Assembly (NCBI GenBank): GCA_021799715.1
Contig: JAJYZY010000019.1
Span: 1-25,197, forward strand
Direction of reading: 5' to 3'
Source: Planctomycetota bacterium
Lineage (GTDB): Bacteria; Planctomycetota; Phycisphaerae; WQYP01
DNA length: 25,197 bases
Part shown: positions 9,342 through 17,940 of the stretch, in pieces
Layout of the letters: each line of letters opens with the position of its first letter
Position numbering within the stretch: position 1 is the stretch's first letter
The notes under the pieces: model-generated
Databases searched by the model: none
Told to the model about the DNA's origin: nothing
The model's input: the letters and a program-made list of their open reading frames with translations, nothing else
Made by a program: the position numbers and the translations under genes

Positions 9342-10769
9342 CTATGCGTAACGCACCAGCATGGCCTTGAGGTCCGTGAAGTGTTCAATGGCGTATCGCA
9401 CCCCTTCGCGTCCCAGGCCGGATTGCTTAACCCCGCCATACGGCATGGCATCCAGGCGCACCGTTGGCACATCGTTAATAATCACGCCGCCAACCTCCAA
9501 TGTCTCAAAAGCCTGGCGCGCTTTAAACAAATCCCGCGTAAAAATTCCGGCATGAATTCCCAGTGGAGATTGATTGACCCGCCCCAGCACTTCCCTGAAA
9601 TCCTCATATTCTTCAATAACCGCCACCGGCCCGAAAACTTCTTCGCGTGCCAGACGCGCCTGCACCGGCACGCCCGTCAAGAGTGTCGGGAAATATACCA
9701 CGCCATCGCGGTGCCCGCCGCACAACACTTTCGCCCCGCCGAGAACCGCTTCCCGCACCCATTGCTCCACGCGTTGCGCGGCCGCAAGGTCAATTAATCC
9801 ACTGACATCGGTACTTTCGTCCAGGGGCAATCCCACGCGCAGCGCCGTGGTCGCCTGCACCAACTGTTCAATGGCGGCTGACGCAATGCTTTTATGCACA
9901 TATATCCGCTGAACACTGATGCAACTCTGCCCCGCATATCCAAACGCCGCCGGAACAATGCGCGCAACCGCATCGTGAATATCCGCATCCGGCTCCAGAA
10001 TTACCGCGCTATTGGATCCCAATTCCAGCAGCACCCGCTTGCCCACCGACCGGGCCTGCAATTCCCATCCCACTTTGACCGAACCGGTAAATGATACAAC
10101 CCGCACGCGCGGATCGCTTACCAGTGCTGTGACATGTTCCACGGCTAACGGCAGAATACTCCAGAATCCCGCCGGCGCATCCGCCTGCATCAGCAGTTCC
10201 CCCAGCAGCAGTGCGGTTAATGGCGTCCGATCCGAAGGTTTTAATAAAAATGGACAACCACACGCCAGCGCCGGAGCCACCTTATGCGCCACAAGATTCA
10301 GCGGAAAATTAAATGGCGTGATCAACACCGCCGGCCCCACCGCAACGCGTTCCACGGTGCAATGATAACCCTGTGAACGCTGATCCATGTCCACCGGAAG
10401 TTGCGTACCGCTTATGCGCGTGGATTCCTCCACCGCCAGACGAAATGTGGTCAGCGCTCGATCCACTTCGCCGCGCGCGGTACGGATGGGTTTGCCGGCT
10501 TCCTGGGCAATAAGCCGGGCGCATTCTTCGCGCCGATTCAGCAATCCGTTATAAACCTTCTCACACATCGCGCGACGATCAAAACCGCTTAATTTACGGA
10601 AGCCGGGCATCGCATTGTGCATGGCGGCAATGGCCTGTTCCATGGCCGACGGATCGGCATAACAGACTTCAGCCAGTACGCTTCCATCATGTAATGATCG
10701 AACAGTCCGGGAGTTATTGGAAACTTCAGGCTTGCCGCAGAGATAATATGGCCGCTTGGAGACATTCAT
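9342..10769 (-). CDS. NAD(P)-dependent aldehyde dehydrogenase (ALDH superfamily)
   Basis: The 475-aa product oxidises an aldehyde to the acid; the substrate cannot be read from sequence. Residues seen (from ATG 10769): oxyanion Asn154 in TPFNFPLN, cofactor-binding KPSDRTP (177-183), FTGS at 227-230, general base Glu249 in LELGSNS, catalytic Cys283 in GQSCISVQR, EEVFGPV and the C-terminal PYGGVKQSGLGREG. GQSCISVQRIYVH resembles the ALDH_y4uC/lactaldehyde-type branch. The frame extends upstream to a TTG at 10814 overlapping the folC stop, but ATG 10769 is preferred because an extended -10 element ends 6 nt before it. folC ends 41 nt upstream, so the two genes may also be co-transcribed. Confidence 0.93.
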   Translation of the reverse strand: MNVSKRPYYLCGKPEVSNNSRTVRSLHDGSVLAEVCYADPSAMEQAIAAMHNAMPGFRKLSGFDRRAMCEKVYNGLLNRREECARLIAQEAGKPIRTARGEVDRALTTFRLAVEESTRISGTQLPVDMDQRSQGYHCTVERVAVGPAVLITPFNFPLNLVAHKVAPALACGCPFLLKPSDRTPLTALLLGELLMQADAPAGFWSILPLAVEHVTALVSDPRVRVVSFTGSVKVGWELQARSVGKRVLLELGSNSAVILEPDADIHDAVARIVPAAFGYAGQSCISVQRIYVHKSIASAAIEQLVQATTALRVGLPLDESTDVSGLIDLAAAQRVEQWVREAVLGGAKVLCGGHRDGVVYFPTLLTGVPVQARLAREEVFGPVAVIEEYEDFREVLGRVNQSPLGIHAGIFTRDLFKARQAFETLEVGGVIINDVPTVRLDAMPYGGVKQSGLGREGVRYAIEHFTDLKAMLVRYA

Positions 10770-10775
10770 GGATTT

Positions 10776-10784
10776 ATTGTAGCA
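10776..10784 (-). promoter_or_regulatory. Extended -10 promoter element for the aldehyde dehydrogenase
   Basis: TGCTACAAT (TGn + TACAAT) lies with six bases between it and ATG 10769, which would put the transcription start at the A of the ATG. No Shine-Dalgarno is present. The -35 is weak, as extended -10 promoters tolerate. Confidence 0.4.
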
Positions 10785-10810
10785 GCAATGAGGAAGTATT
10801 GAACCTTCCG

Positions 10811-12355
10811 TCAAACCGCAGCGCCGGCCAGAGCTTGCGCGGTGCGTCCCATGAAAAAGCGCTTGGCTTCTCCAATGAGATAAAACGACCCCGTAACCGC
10901 AACAAGGTCTTCGCGGGAAATGGCCCGAGTGGCAATGTCCATGGCTTCGGAAAATGTTTCCGTCGCCTGGGCCATTTTGCCGAACCGATCAACATAACGC
11001 GCGGAAAGCTCGTCGGGACTGGCACTCTTTGGATTGTTGTGCGAGCGGGTAAAAATAACTTTGTCCGCGCCCAGCGATACCTGCTCCAGCATGCCGTCAA
11101 TGTCTTTATCACAGTTGCAGCCGAAAATAACGACCATGCTGTCATAGGGAATATATTGACTGATTCCGCGAAACAGCGCTTTAACGGAAGCCGCATTATG
11201 TGCGCCGTCGATAATCACGCGCGGGTCCTGCCATACCGTCTCAATACGTCCCGGCAGGTTTACTTCATGCAGGCCCGAAACCGCTTTCGTGTCGCTGAAC
11301 TGCAATCCACGGGCCTTAAGTTTATCCAGAATCGCCAGCGCCAAACCGCAGTTCACCGCCTGATGCTCGCCAATCAACGGCACGGTCAGATGCTCAAAAT
11401 GAGACCGCTGTGTCGTCAGGGATACCCGCACATGCGGACCCGCGGGGCGTGTGACTTCAAAGCGATGGCTGAATTCAATGTCCGTGCCGACGAATTCCAA
11501 TGGCGCATGAACCTGCTGGGCAATGCGACTCAGCGTGCTGGCGACCTCCGGTTCCTGCAGGCAGGAAAGCGCGGGAATGTCTTTCTTGAAGATTCCCGCT
11601 TTCTCCTCGGCAATTTTGCTTAGCGAATTCCCCAAAACCGCCATGTGGTCATAACTGATATTCGTAATGGCTGTGACTTCCGGCGTTATAACATTGGTCG
11701 AGTCCAGGCGGCCGCCAAGACCGGTTTCAATGACGGCAATGTCTACCTGCTGGTCGGCAAAATGGCTAAAGCCCATGGCCGTGAGAATTTCAAAGAATGT
11801 CGGCTTATTGGCACCGAGCTTTTTCATGGCCACTTCGATGCGTTTCATGAGCAGTGCAAACTGCTCTTCGCTGATATGTTCGCCGCTGACACAAATCCGC
11901 TCCCGCAGATTCAGCAGATGGGGGCTGGTGTACAATCCAACTTTGAATCCAGCGCTGCGCAACATGGCAGCCAGCATGTGACACGTACTGCCCTTCCCCT
12001 TGGTACCGGCAATGTGGATGGTTTTGTACGATTGATGCGGATTACCCAGCGCCTCAAGAAGTTGTCGCATGCGATCAAGATTAAATGTTGTCGTGTTATA
12101 TCGGACCACGCGCATGCGCTCATAATCGGTATGGCCCATGAGAAAATCAATGGCTTTGGAATACGCTTTATTTTCCACCGGAAGCGCGGGAAGCGGCTTA
12201 ACGGGTAATGCCACGGCAACCGCGGCGTTCCGATGCTGCGCCTTTTTTTTTGTGGACTGGACCGCACCAAGACGCGCAACTTTGGCATGCGTTGGCTTTT
12301 CATGCTTACGTTTGCCGGATGATGCCGATAACTTGCGTTTTTTCGCGGTAATCAT
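10811..12355 (-). CDS. folC: Folylpolyglutamate synthase / dihydrofolate synthase, with a basic N-terminal extension
   Basis: The 514-aa Mur-ligase-type enzyme adds glutamate to (dihydro)folate, ATP-dependent, in the cytoplasm. Motifs: P-loop GTKGKGST (117-124), ETGLGGRLDSTN, SYDHMAVLGNSLSKIAEEKAGIF (family signature around the ATP/Mg site), GEHQ, LPGRIE and IDGAHN for the C-terminal domain. The start is set at ATG 12355, because the in-frame TTG at 12364 lies inside the -10 hexamer. The conserved fold begins only near residue 62. The first 60 residues are a Lys/Arg/Ala-rich tail (about 14 basic residues in the first 42) not found in usual FolC (about 420-450 aa). It ends with TGA at 10811-10813, followed by the aldehyde dehydrogenase. 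Whether it has DHFS as well as FPGS activity is not decidable here. Confidence 0.93.
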   Translation of the reverse strand: MITAKKRKLSASSGKRKHEKPTHAKVARLGAVQSTKKKAQHRNAAVAVALPVKPLPALPVENKAYSKAIDFLMGHTDYERMRVVRYNTTTFNLDRMRQLLEALGNPHQSYKTIHIAGTKGKGSTCHMLAAMLRSAGFKVGLYTSPHLLNLRERICVSGEHISEEQFALLMKRIEVAMKKLGANKPTFFEILTAMGFSHFADQQVDIAVIETGLGGRLDSTNVITPEVTAITNISYDHMAVLGNSLSKIAEEKAGIFKKDIPALSCLQEPEVASTLSRIAQQVHAPLEFVGTDIEFSHRFEVTRPAGPHVRVSLTTQRSHFEHLTVPLIGEHQAVNCGLALAILDKLKARGLQFSDTKAVSGLHEVNLPGRIETVWQDPRVIIDGAHNAASVKALFRGISQYIPYDSMVVIFGCNCDKDIDGMLEQVSLGADKVIFTRSHNNPKSASPDELSARYVDRFGKMAQATETFSEAMDIATRAISREDLVAVTGSFYLIGEAKRFFMGRTAQALAGAAV

Positions 12356-12362
12356 ATCGGTC

Positions 12363-12391
12363 AATATACCGAAAAAATTGAAAATTTACAA
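12363..12391 (-). promoter_or_regulatory. Sigma-70 promoter of folC, apparently leaderless
   Basis: TTGTAA (12386-12391) and TATATT (12363-12368) are separated by exactly 17 bp in an AT-rich region. Seven bases separate the -10 from ATG 12355, so transcription should start at or next to the initiation codon. No Shine-Dalgarno is present. Confidence 0.6.
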
Positions 12392-12554
12392 GCATTCGCG
12401 CATAAGTTAACTATTATGATTATTTAGTATATTTATATGATTTATATTGTGATATTAACGAATTTTATTTTCGTAACTTGCGTAAATAACCTCGCCCCCT
12501 ATACCGCTACACAGGAGTCGAGCGCAATTGCGTAATATTCATTTATATGAACAA

Positions 12555-13436
12555 TTAGCCCAATTTTTTGGACTTACGTAACGACTTCCCGTTCCGGACA
12601 TTGGCCTGGTTGGGCTTGTGATGATTCAAATCCAACGGCAAATCAGGTTGCGCAATTTTTTCTCCGCTAACCTGCGGCGTCACGCCCATGCGCGTGCCCT
12701 CCGGGCTTAATTGCCGGGCCGGATTGACCCCGGAAAATGTCGGCGTCGGCGGCTGCCAGCAGCGTCCTTCCTCGGCTTGAACGATCAGTTGACAGGCTTC
12801 CGCGGGGTCATCAGTGAGGCGAAAGAGCTTGAGGTCTTCCGCACCGATATTGTTAAATTTGTTCCGCATGGTCTTTTTCATCCAATCAATCAACCCCTGC
12901 CAATAGTCCCGGCCAATAAGCACCACCGGGCGCGGATCAATTTTAAGCGTCTGAATAAGCGTGAGCGTTTCAAAGCATTCATCCATCGTGCCGTAACCGC
13001 CGGGAAAACAGACCACCGCGTGGGAGTATTTGATGAACATGGTTTTGCGAACGAAAAAATAGTGGTGGTTCAGGGCAATGGTCTGGTACGGATTAGCATG
13101 TTGTTCATGGGGCAAGCTGATGTTCAGCCCCACTGAAACGCCGCCGGCGTCGTGCGCACCGGAATTGGCCGCTTCCATGATACCCGGCCCGCCACCGGTG
13201 ATGACCGCGAATTTCTTCCGGGCCAGCATTGCGGCCAGCAGCCGCGCTTTTTTGTAATACGGGTCTTTCCGCGGCGTACGCGCCGAGCCGAAAATAGTTA
13301 CGGCCGGACCAATAGATGCCAGTGCCTCAAAGCCCTCCACAAATTCCGCCATGATTCGGAATACCCGCCACATGTCGCGGGCGGTTAAATCTTTGTTCAT
13401 CGACGACTCATGATCGTACAGCACCGGCTCCTCCAT
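12555..13436 (-). CDS. LOG-family protein (TIGR00730; cytokinin riboside 5'-monophosphate phosphoribohydrolase-like)
   Basis: The 293-aa Rossmann-like protein carries the LOG signatures GGGPGIMEAAN (81-91) and PGGYGTMDE (145-153), plus the N-terminal FGSART. Family members cleave the N-glycosidic bond of nucleoside monophosphates, releasing base and ribose 5-phosphate; bacterial members are mostly nucleotide-salvage enzymes rather than hormone makers. A tail of about 60 polar residues after residue 230 (RCWQPPTPTF to KKLG) is Pro/Asn/Lys-rich and looks disordered. ATG 13436 gives 293 aa; an internal ATG at 13400 is also possible, as neither has a good ribosome binding site. The gene stands alone, with its own predicted promoter after rpoD. 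Confidence 0.9.
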   Translation of the reverse strand: MEEPVLYDHESSMNKDLTARDMWRVFRIMAEFVEGFEALASIGPAVTIFGSARTPRKDPYYKKARLLAAMLARKKFAVITGGGPGIMEAANSGAHDAGGVSVGLNISLPHEQHANPYQTIALNHHYFFVRKTMFIKYSHAVVCFPGGYGTMDECFETLTLIQTLKIDPRPVVLIGRDYWQGLIDWMKKTMRNKFNNIGAEDLKLFRLTDDPAEACQLIVQAEEGRCWQPPTPTFSGVNPARQLSPEGTRMGVTPQVSGEKIAQPDLPLDLNHHKPNQANVRNGKSLRKSKKLG

Positions 13437-13510
13437 TGAAAAAAAACGTTGAAGCCCGCTTCCAAATGTGGCACGCGCCGCATTTTAAAGCAGGTTCCCA
13501 AGCCGCTATG

Positions 13511-13539
13511 GTTATATCGGTTCAATGACGGGGCATCAA
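13511..13539 (-). promoter_or_regulatory. Predicted sigma-70 promoter of the LOG-family gene
   Basis: TTGATG (13534-13539) and TATAAC (13511-13516) are spaced by 17 bp in the 192-bp gap downstream of rpoD. The transcription start would fall near 13504, about 68 nt before the ATG. Confidence 0.45.
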
Positions 13540-13628
13540 AAACTTTTAGTTCTGATAACCGCATTGCGGGTGCTGAATACACATCGCCGGATAGCGGGAA
13601 AAGCCCGGTTCGCCCGGCCGGACGGATA

Positions 13629-15464
13629 TTACTTTTCGTCACCGTCCGAATCGCCCCCTTCGGAATGACCATCTGCTTCATCGCCGCCCTCTTCGTTTTC
13701 CGATGGGCCGCCGGGGGGAATAACACCAAGCGTGGCCAATATGGATCCGTCCAGAAAGCCCTCAAGTTTGCGCGACCGCACCGGATGTTGCAGTTTCCGC
13801 AGAGCCTTGGCCTCCACCTGACGCACGCGCTCGCGCGTTACCTTGAAAATGCGGCCGACTTCTTCAAGTGTGTAGGTGTAGCCGTCACCAATGCCATAGC
13901 GTAATTTGATGATTTCCCGCTCGCGGTACGTCAACGTTTTAAGGACCTGATCAATGCGCTCGCGCAGCATTTCCTGCGTGGCGGTTTCCACCGGATTTTC
14001 CGCCGCTTCATCCTCAATAAAATCGCCGAAATAGGAATCCTCGGATTCGCCCACGGGCCGATCCAATGATATGGGGTGCCGGGCAATTTTCAGCACGCGC
14101 CGGCATTCGGTCACCGGCATCTTGGCTTCTTTGGAAATTTCTTCAATGGTTGGCTCACGGCCCAGGTCCTGCAGCAACTTTTTGCTGATATTCCGCAGTT
14201 TGGACATGGTTTCAATCATGTGCACGGGTATACGAATCGTCCGCGCATGATCCGCTATGGCGCGGGTGATGGCCTGACGAATCCACCATGTGGCGTACGT
14301 GCTGAACTTATAACCCCGGCGATATTCGTACTTGTCCACCGCGCGCATCAAACCGGTGTTGCCCTCCTGAATAATATCCAGAAATGACAGCCCGCGATTG
14401 CGATATTTCTTGGCTATGGAAACCACCAGCCGCAAATTGCCGCCGGAAAGCTTGCGTTTGGCGTCTTCGTATTCATTAAACACCAATTGAATGCTCTGGC
14501 AACGTCGTTGCAGGGCTTCCGCGTCCTCCAGCACCAGATCCATAAGCCCCATGTATTCGTCGGTCATGGCCTGCCGGTCATCCTCGGATAAGCGCGATGT
14601 CTTGCTGTGCAGATCGACATGCAGTTCCGTAAGCTTGGTGCTGATGGACTGGAGCTTTTTCATCAACGGAATAACTTTGCTGGTGCGCAGGGAAAGTTCT
14701 TCCAGCAGCGTCACCGCTTTGCGGCGGCGGTTGCGCATGCGACGCCGAATTTCCTCCCGGACTGATTCCGTGGTGGCGGAATCCTGTATTTTATCCCACT
14801 CGTCGCGGTTCTGTACCAGAATTTTACGGATCGTTCCCAGATTCTGCGGGATGCGCTTGCTGATGGTGCCTTTGGCATCAACCTCCGCGGTGGAAATGCG
14901 CATGGTGCGGTCAAACGGCAATTCCCCTGATTCGACCTGCGCCAAAATATCCACCGCGCTTTGAATACAGTAATCACTCTCCAGGACCTTGCGGCGGAAA
15001 GCCATGCGCGTTAATTCGATTTTCTTGGCCAGGCGGATTTCCTCATCCCGTGTGAGCAACGGAATTTCGCCCATCTGGGTAAGATACATGCGCACCGGAT
15101 CATCAATGCGCTTGGACCCCACCTCGGCAACCTCATCCTCATCCTTCATGGAGTTGATTTCTTCTTCCGCCTCCAGCATGAGGGATTCATCGGGATCATC
15201 CGCGGATGGCGGCGCGACGTGCTTATTGCCCTCCGCTTCATCAAGCAGTTCAACACCCATTTCATCGAAACGCTGCATCAGGGCGTCAAGGCGATCCGGA
15301 GCAATGGCATCATCCGGTAACAGTTCATTGAGTTCCTCGTAGGTCAGATAGCCCTGCGATTTTCCTTTTTCAATGAGCAACTGAATGTTGGCGCTGGCAT
15401 TGGCCAGCGGAACCGTGCTGACCGTTGCCGGCGGTTGTACTTGCGAATGAGTGGCGTGACTCAC
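13629..15464 (-). CDS. rpoD: Primary RNA polymerase sigma factor RpoD (sigma-70)
   Basis: The start is GTG 15464, because AGGAGG (15475-15470) sits five bases upstream; the frame extends to a TTG at 15485 that would bury this site. The 611-aa product has region 1.1-like sequence (25-80), an acidic linker, region 1.2 ([11 protein letters not shown], 122-132), a long non-conserved helical region to about 340, region 2 ([12 protein letters not shown] to [11 protein letters not shown], 343-403) for -10 recognition and melting, region 3 (about 420-490), and region 4 with the helix-turn-helix [20 protein letters not shown] (532-551) for -35 recognition. The order and spacing are those of group 1 sigma factors. 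After the usual end near 575 comes an unusual acidic Gly/Glu/Asp tail (585-611). The gene lies downstream of dnaG in the same direction. Confidence 0.97.
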   Translation of the reverse strand: MSHATHSQVQPPATVSTVPLANASANIQLLIEKGKSQGYLTYEELNELLPDDAIAPDRLDALMQRFDEMGVELLDEAEGNKHVAPPSADDPDESLMLEAEEEINSMKDEDEVAEVGSKRIDDPVRMYLTQMGEIPLLTRDEEIRLAKKIELTRMAFRRKVLESDYCIQSAVDILAQVESGELPFDRTMRISTAEVDAKGTISKRIPQNLGTIRKILVQNRDEWDKIQDSATTESVREEIRRRMRNRRRKAVTLLEELSLRTSKVIPLMKKLQSISTKLTELHVDLHSKTSRLSEDDRQAMTDEYMGLMDLVLEDAEALQRRCQSIQLVFNEYEDAKRKLSGGNLRLVVSIAKKYRNRGLSFLDIIQEGNTGLMRAVDKYEYRRGYKFSTYATWWIRQAITRAIADHARTIRIPVHMIETMSKLRNISKKLLQDLGREPTIEEISKEAKMPVTECRRVLKIARHPISLDRPVGESEDSYFGDFIEDEAAENPVETATQEMLRERIDQVLKTLTYREREIIKLRYGIGDGYTYTLEEVGRIFKVTRERVRQVEAKALRKLQHPVRSRKLEGFLDGSILATLGVIPPGGPSENEEGGDEADGHSEGGDSDGDEK

Positions 15465-15469
15465 AAAGT

Positions 15470-15475
15470 CCTCCT
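15470..15475 (-). promoter_or_regulatory. Strong Shine-Dalgarno that fixes the rpoD start
   Basis: AGGAGG, followed by ACTTT and GTG at 15464. This is the best ribosome binding site among the housekeeping genes of the window and favours the GTG over the upstream TTG. Confidence 0.8.
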
Positions 15476-15749
15476 GCGCGTCCAAAATCCGGACGGAGTG
15501 TCAAAATCGGCCTTCCTCAAAATTCCTTCAAGAGAAGACACAAACTGCATCATCAAACTTTCCATGACACGTTCTTCCATACGTACCATGCAACACGGCG
15601 GCTCAACGAAAAGCTTTGCGGATGCGTTGTCAACCGCAATTACAGCCTTTGCGTCATAATCGTCCGGCTTCCCGGATTTTGCCCCCCGCGGGTAAAATCC
15701 GTCGGAAATTGCGACTCCATACAGCGGGGAAGCCGATTCCGAATCTCTT

Positions 15750-15758
15750 ATTTTAGCA
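15750..15758 (-). promoter_or_regulatory. Candidate extended -10 element upstream of rpoD
   Basis: TGCTAAAAT fits the TGnTATAAT extended -10 with one mismatch. The -35 region is weak. It would give a leader of about 280 nt before the rpoD GTG. Confidence 0.3.
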
Positions 15759-15935
15759 GTGTTTCCCATCAGATGCCACTGATGGATGACAATAAAATAA
15801 TTTATGCCGATGTCAACGCTTACTGCAAATGCCATGCCACAAGCGCCATCACGCGCCGCATTGGAACACACGACACTTCACCACCGGCACATTGACCGCT
15901 AAATGATTTCTTGAACAATCCCGCACGCGGCCAAT

Positions 15936-17825
15936 TTACCCACCCTGGGGCCGGGGTCCTAACGGCCGGCGGAGTTTATTGGCCTTGGCCGCCAACATGC
16001 GCGTATCCACAGCGGTCTTAAGCCGGGTGGCTTCATCCGGCAATTCCTGCCCGACTTGACCGTCCGGTGATGTCGCGTCGTGTGGTCGTGCGCATTGCTC
16101 CAGATGGTTGAGTGAATCGTCCAGTTTCTGTTTGAGATTGCCGCCGCGTTCCGCCTCCGCTTGTGCTTCCATGGCCAGCCGCACGAGTGCCGGATCATCC
16201 AGCAGCGCCAGAAATTCCGCTAAATTGCCCGCTGCGGAATCCGGAAGTTCCTCCAGATATTCCAGGAGCCGCGCCAATAAGGCCGCCATTGTCGGTTCAG
16301 GAAACAGGTCCAAACTGATTCGGTCGCGGAATAAAGCATAGAGCGTAAAATCGGACAACACTGCCCCGACCACCCATTGTCCGGCCCTCTGGATGCCCAT
16401 ATCCACAACCACGGGTACTGAAGGCGAAGCGCTTGGCCCCGTTGCGCCGGCGTCAACGGCAACGGAGGCCGTGCCAACCGCCAGCCGCCGGATACGGGCA
16501 TGAACTTCATCCGCGCTGATTCCCACAAGGTCGGCGATATTTTTCTGCAGCAGCCCCCGGCGAATGGGATCCGTTGACGCATTCAAGATCGCCGGTGCCA
16601 CCAGGCGCATCAACGCCTCCGATGCCCGTTGTTTTCCGGCCAGGGAATCGGACGCCTGGAATGTCGAATACATTTTTTCCCAGGCATATTCGAGGGAATC
16701 TTTGGCATCGGCAAGGATTTTTTCAAAAGCCTCGCCGCCATGGGTCATGCAGAAATCGCACGGATCTTTGCCATCTGGCACATGGGCAATGCGCACATCC
16801 ACCGGATACCGCAAAAGCAATTCGATGGCCCGGTCCGCCGCCCGGCGTCCGGCGTCATCACTGTCAAACACCAATGCCACCCGGTTGCAAAATCTCCGCA
16901 GCAAATTCACATGTTGCTCGGTCATGGCGGTTCCCAGCGTGGCTACGACATTCTCCACCCCCGCCTGATGACATCCCACCACATCCATATATCCCTCCAC
17001 CACCACTGCCAACTGCTTGCGTATCAACGGCTGCCGGGCAAGATTGAGGGCGTAGAGCGTTTCGCGTTTGGAAAATAGCGCCGTTTCCGGTGAATTGAGA
17101 TATTTTGGACCTTCCTGATCCGCACCGGCCTGTGCCGCCGCGCCTGGCGCCGATGCCGGAGCGGGAAGAATCCTTCCGCCAAACGCGATAACCCGGTCGC
17201 TGATATCAATAATCGGAAACATGAGCCGATTGCGAAATACATCATACGGACTGCCATCCGTGCGGCTTTTGATCAAGCCGACGGCCAGAAGTGTCTCCTG
17301 ATTCAATCCTTTTTTTGCCGCCGCGGCGGACAAACCCGTCCATTGTGTTTCGGCGCATCCAATCTGAAATCGCTCAATGGTGGCGGTATGAACCCCGCGC
17401 GCTGCCAGATATTCCCGCGCCACGCCGCCCGCGGCACCGGCCAGATTTTTCTGAAAATATTGGGCCGCCCATACGTTGGCATCAATAATTTTTTCCCGTT
17501 GCGAGCTCGCCTGCGAATTGGCGGCGCGAAATTCCGGCAGCGTAATGCCATAACGTTGCGCTAAAAATCGCAGCGCCTCCCCCTTGGACATCTTGTGGTA
17601 ATTTTCCACAAACTTAAAAACATCCCCGCCCGCGGCACACACAAAACAGTAAAATATCTGCTTCTGCGGTGAAACATACATCGACGGGCGACGATCTTCA
17701 TGAAACGGGCAAAGACCGACAAATTCCCGTCCCGCCGGCCGCAATGCAATATGCTCGCCGACGATCTCTTCAATTCGCGCCGCCTGGCGCACAACCTGAA
17801 AAATCTGTCCGGAAGATTGACTCAT
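15936..17825 (-). CDS. dnaG: DNA primase DnaG
   Basis: The 629-aa primase synthesises RNA primers at the replication fork with DnaB helicase. From ATG 17825: CHC2 zinc ribbon with Cys39, His42, Cys60 and Cys63; RNA polymerase core; TOPRIM domain with catalytic EGYMD (277-281) and DSDDAG (321-326), and FRNRLMFPI around 197-205; and a C-terminal helical, DnaB-binding-like region. An Ala/Pro/Gly-rich insertion (about 219-237) separates FGGRIL from PKYLNSPET. The frame reaches an upstream ATG at 17879, but its extra 18 residues are unlike the family and a -10 hexamer lies 8 nt before 17825. No Shine-Dalgarno is seen. rpoD follows 471 bp downstream; rpsU, which often precedes dnaG, is absent. Confidence 0.96.
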   Translation of the reverse strand: MSQSSGQIFQVVRQAARIEEIVGEHIALRPAGREFVGLCPFHEDRRPSMYVSPQKQIFYCFVCAAGGDVFKFVENYHKMSKGEALRFLAQRYGITLPEFRAANSQASSQREKIIDANVWAAQYFQKNLAGAAGGVAREYLAARGVHTATIERFQIGCAETQWTGLSAAAAKKGLNQETLLAVGLIKSRTDGSPYDVFRNRLMFPIIDISDRVIAFGGRILPAPASAPGAAAQAGADQEGPKYLNSPETALFSKRETLYALNLARQPLIRKQLAVVVEGYMDVVGCHQAGVENVVATLGTAMTEQHVNLLRRFCNRVALVFDSDDAGRRAADRAIELLLRYPVDVRIAHVPDGKDPCDFCMTHGGEAFEKILADAKDSLEYAWEKMYSTFQASDSLAGKQRASEALMRLVAPAILNASTDPIRRGLLQKNIADLVGISADEVHARIRRLAVGTASVAVDAGATGPSASPSVPVVVDMGIQRAGQWVVGAVLSDFTLYALFRDRISLDLFPEPTMAALLARLLEYLEELPDSAAGNLAEFLALLDDPALVRLAMEAQAEAERGGNLKQKLDDSLNHLEQCARPHDATSPDGQVGQELPDEATRLKTAVDTRMLAAKANKLRRPLGPRPQGG

Positions 17826-17833
17826 CAACGGCA

Positions 17834-17864
17834 ATTCTAACACACGGCACCACCGGCGTGTTAG
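17834..17864 (-). promoter_or_regulatory. dnaG -10 element overlapped by an inverted repeat
   Basis: TAGAAT (17834-17839) lies 8 nt before ATG 17825. A perfect inverted repeat, CTAACAC (17837-17843) / GTGTTAG (17858-17864), overlaps its upstream edge, an arrangement typical of a repressor operator. No convincing -35 is present. Confidence 0.35.
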
Positions 17865-17898
17865 CCAACCCCCTGCCATGGCCGTGAACGCTACTCCA

Positions 17899-17912
17899 CG
17901 ATAAGCTTATCG
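17899..17912. promoter_or_regulatory. 14-bp perfect palindrome in the divergent dnaG/lipoprotein intergenic region
   Basis: CGATAAGCTTATCG is fully self-complementary and lies 28 bp before the lipoprotein ATG and 73 bp before the dnaG ATG. It could be a protein-binding site for either direction. The regulator is unknown. Confidence 0.3.
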
Positions 17913-17940
17913 GCTGGAACCCATTGCATGGAGTTGGATA

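Larger units (their letters stand above)
15465..15935. other. 471-bp gap between dnaG and rpoD, probably holding the rpoD promoters
   Basis: On the minus strand it contains an extended -10 element TGCTAAAAT (15758-15750) and, further upstream, a perfect TTGACA (15816-15811) without a good -10 at 17 bp. A frame at 15461-15871 (minus, GTG start) ends in a GTGA overlap with the rpoD start, but has atypical composition and is not annotated as a gene. No RNA gene was recognised. Confidence 0.45.

Noticed and set aside
10694..11623. 309-codon plus-strand frame antisense to folC
   Set aside because: The opposite strand encodes an intact FolC with all signature motifs; the plus frame has no recognisable domain.
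13613..13628. CCGG-rich palindromic stretch after the rpoD stop as terminator
   Set aside because: No T-tract follows on the minus strand and the stem is short, so a rho-independent terminator is not supported.
15461..15871. 136-codon minus-strand frame ending in a GTGA overlap with rpoD
   Set aside because: The coupling-like overlap is attractive, but the composition is atypical, the start is GTG without a ribosome binding site, and promoter-like elements lie inside it.
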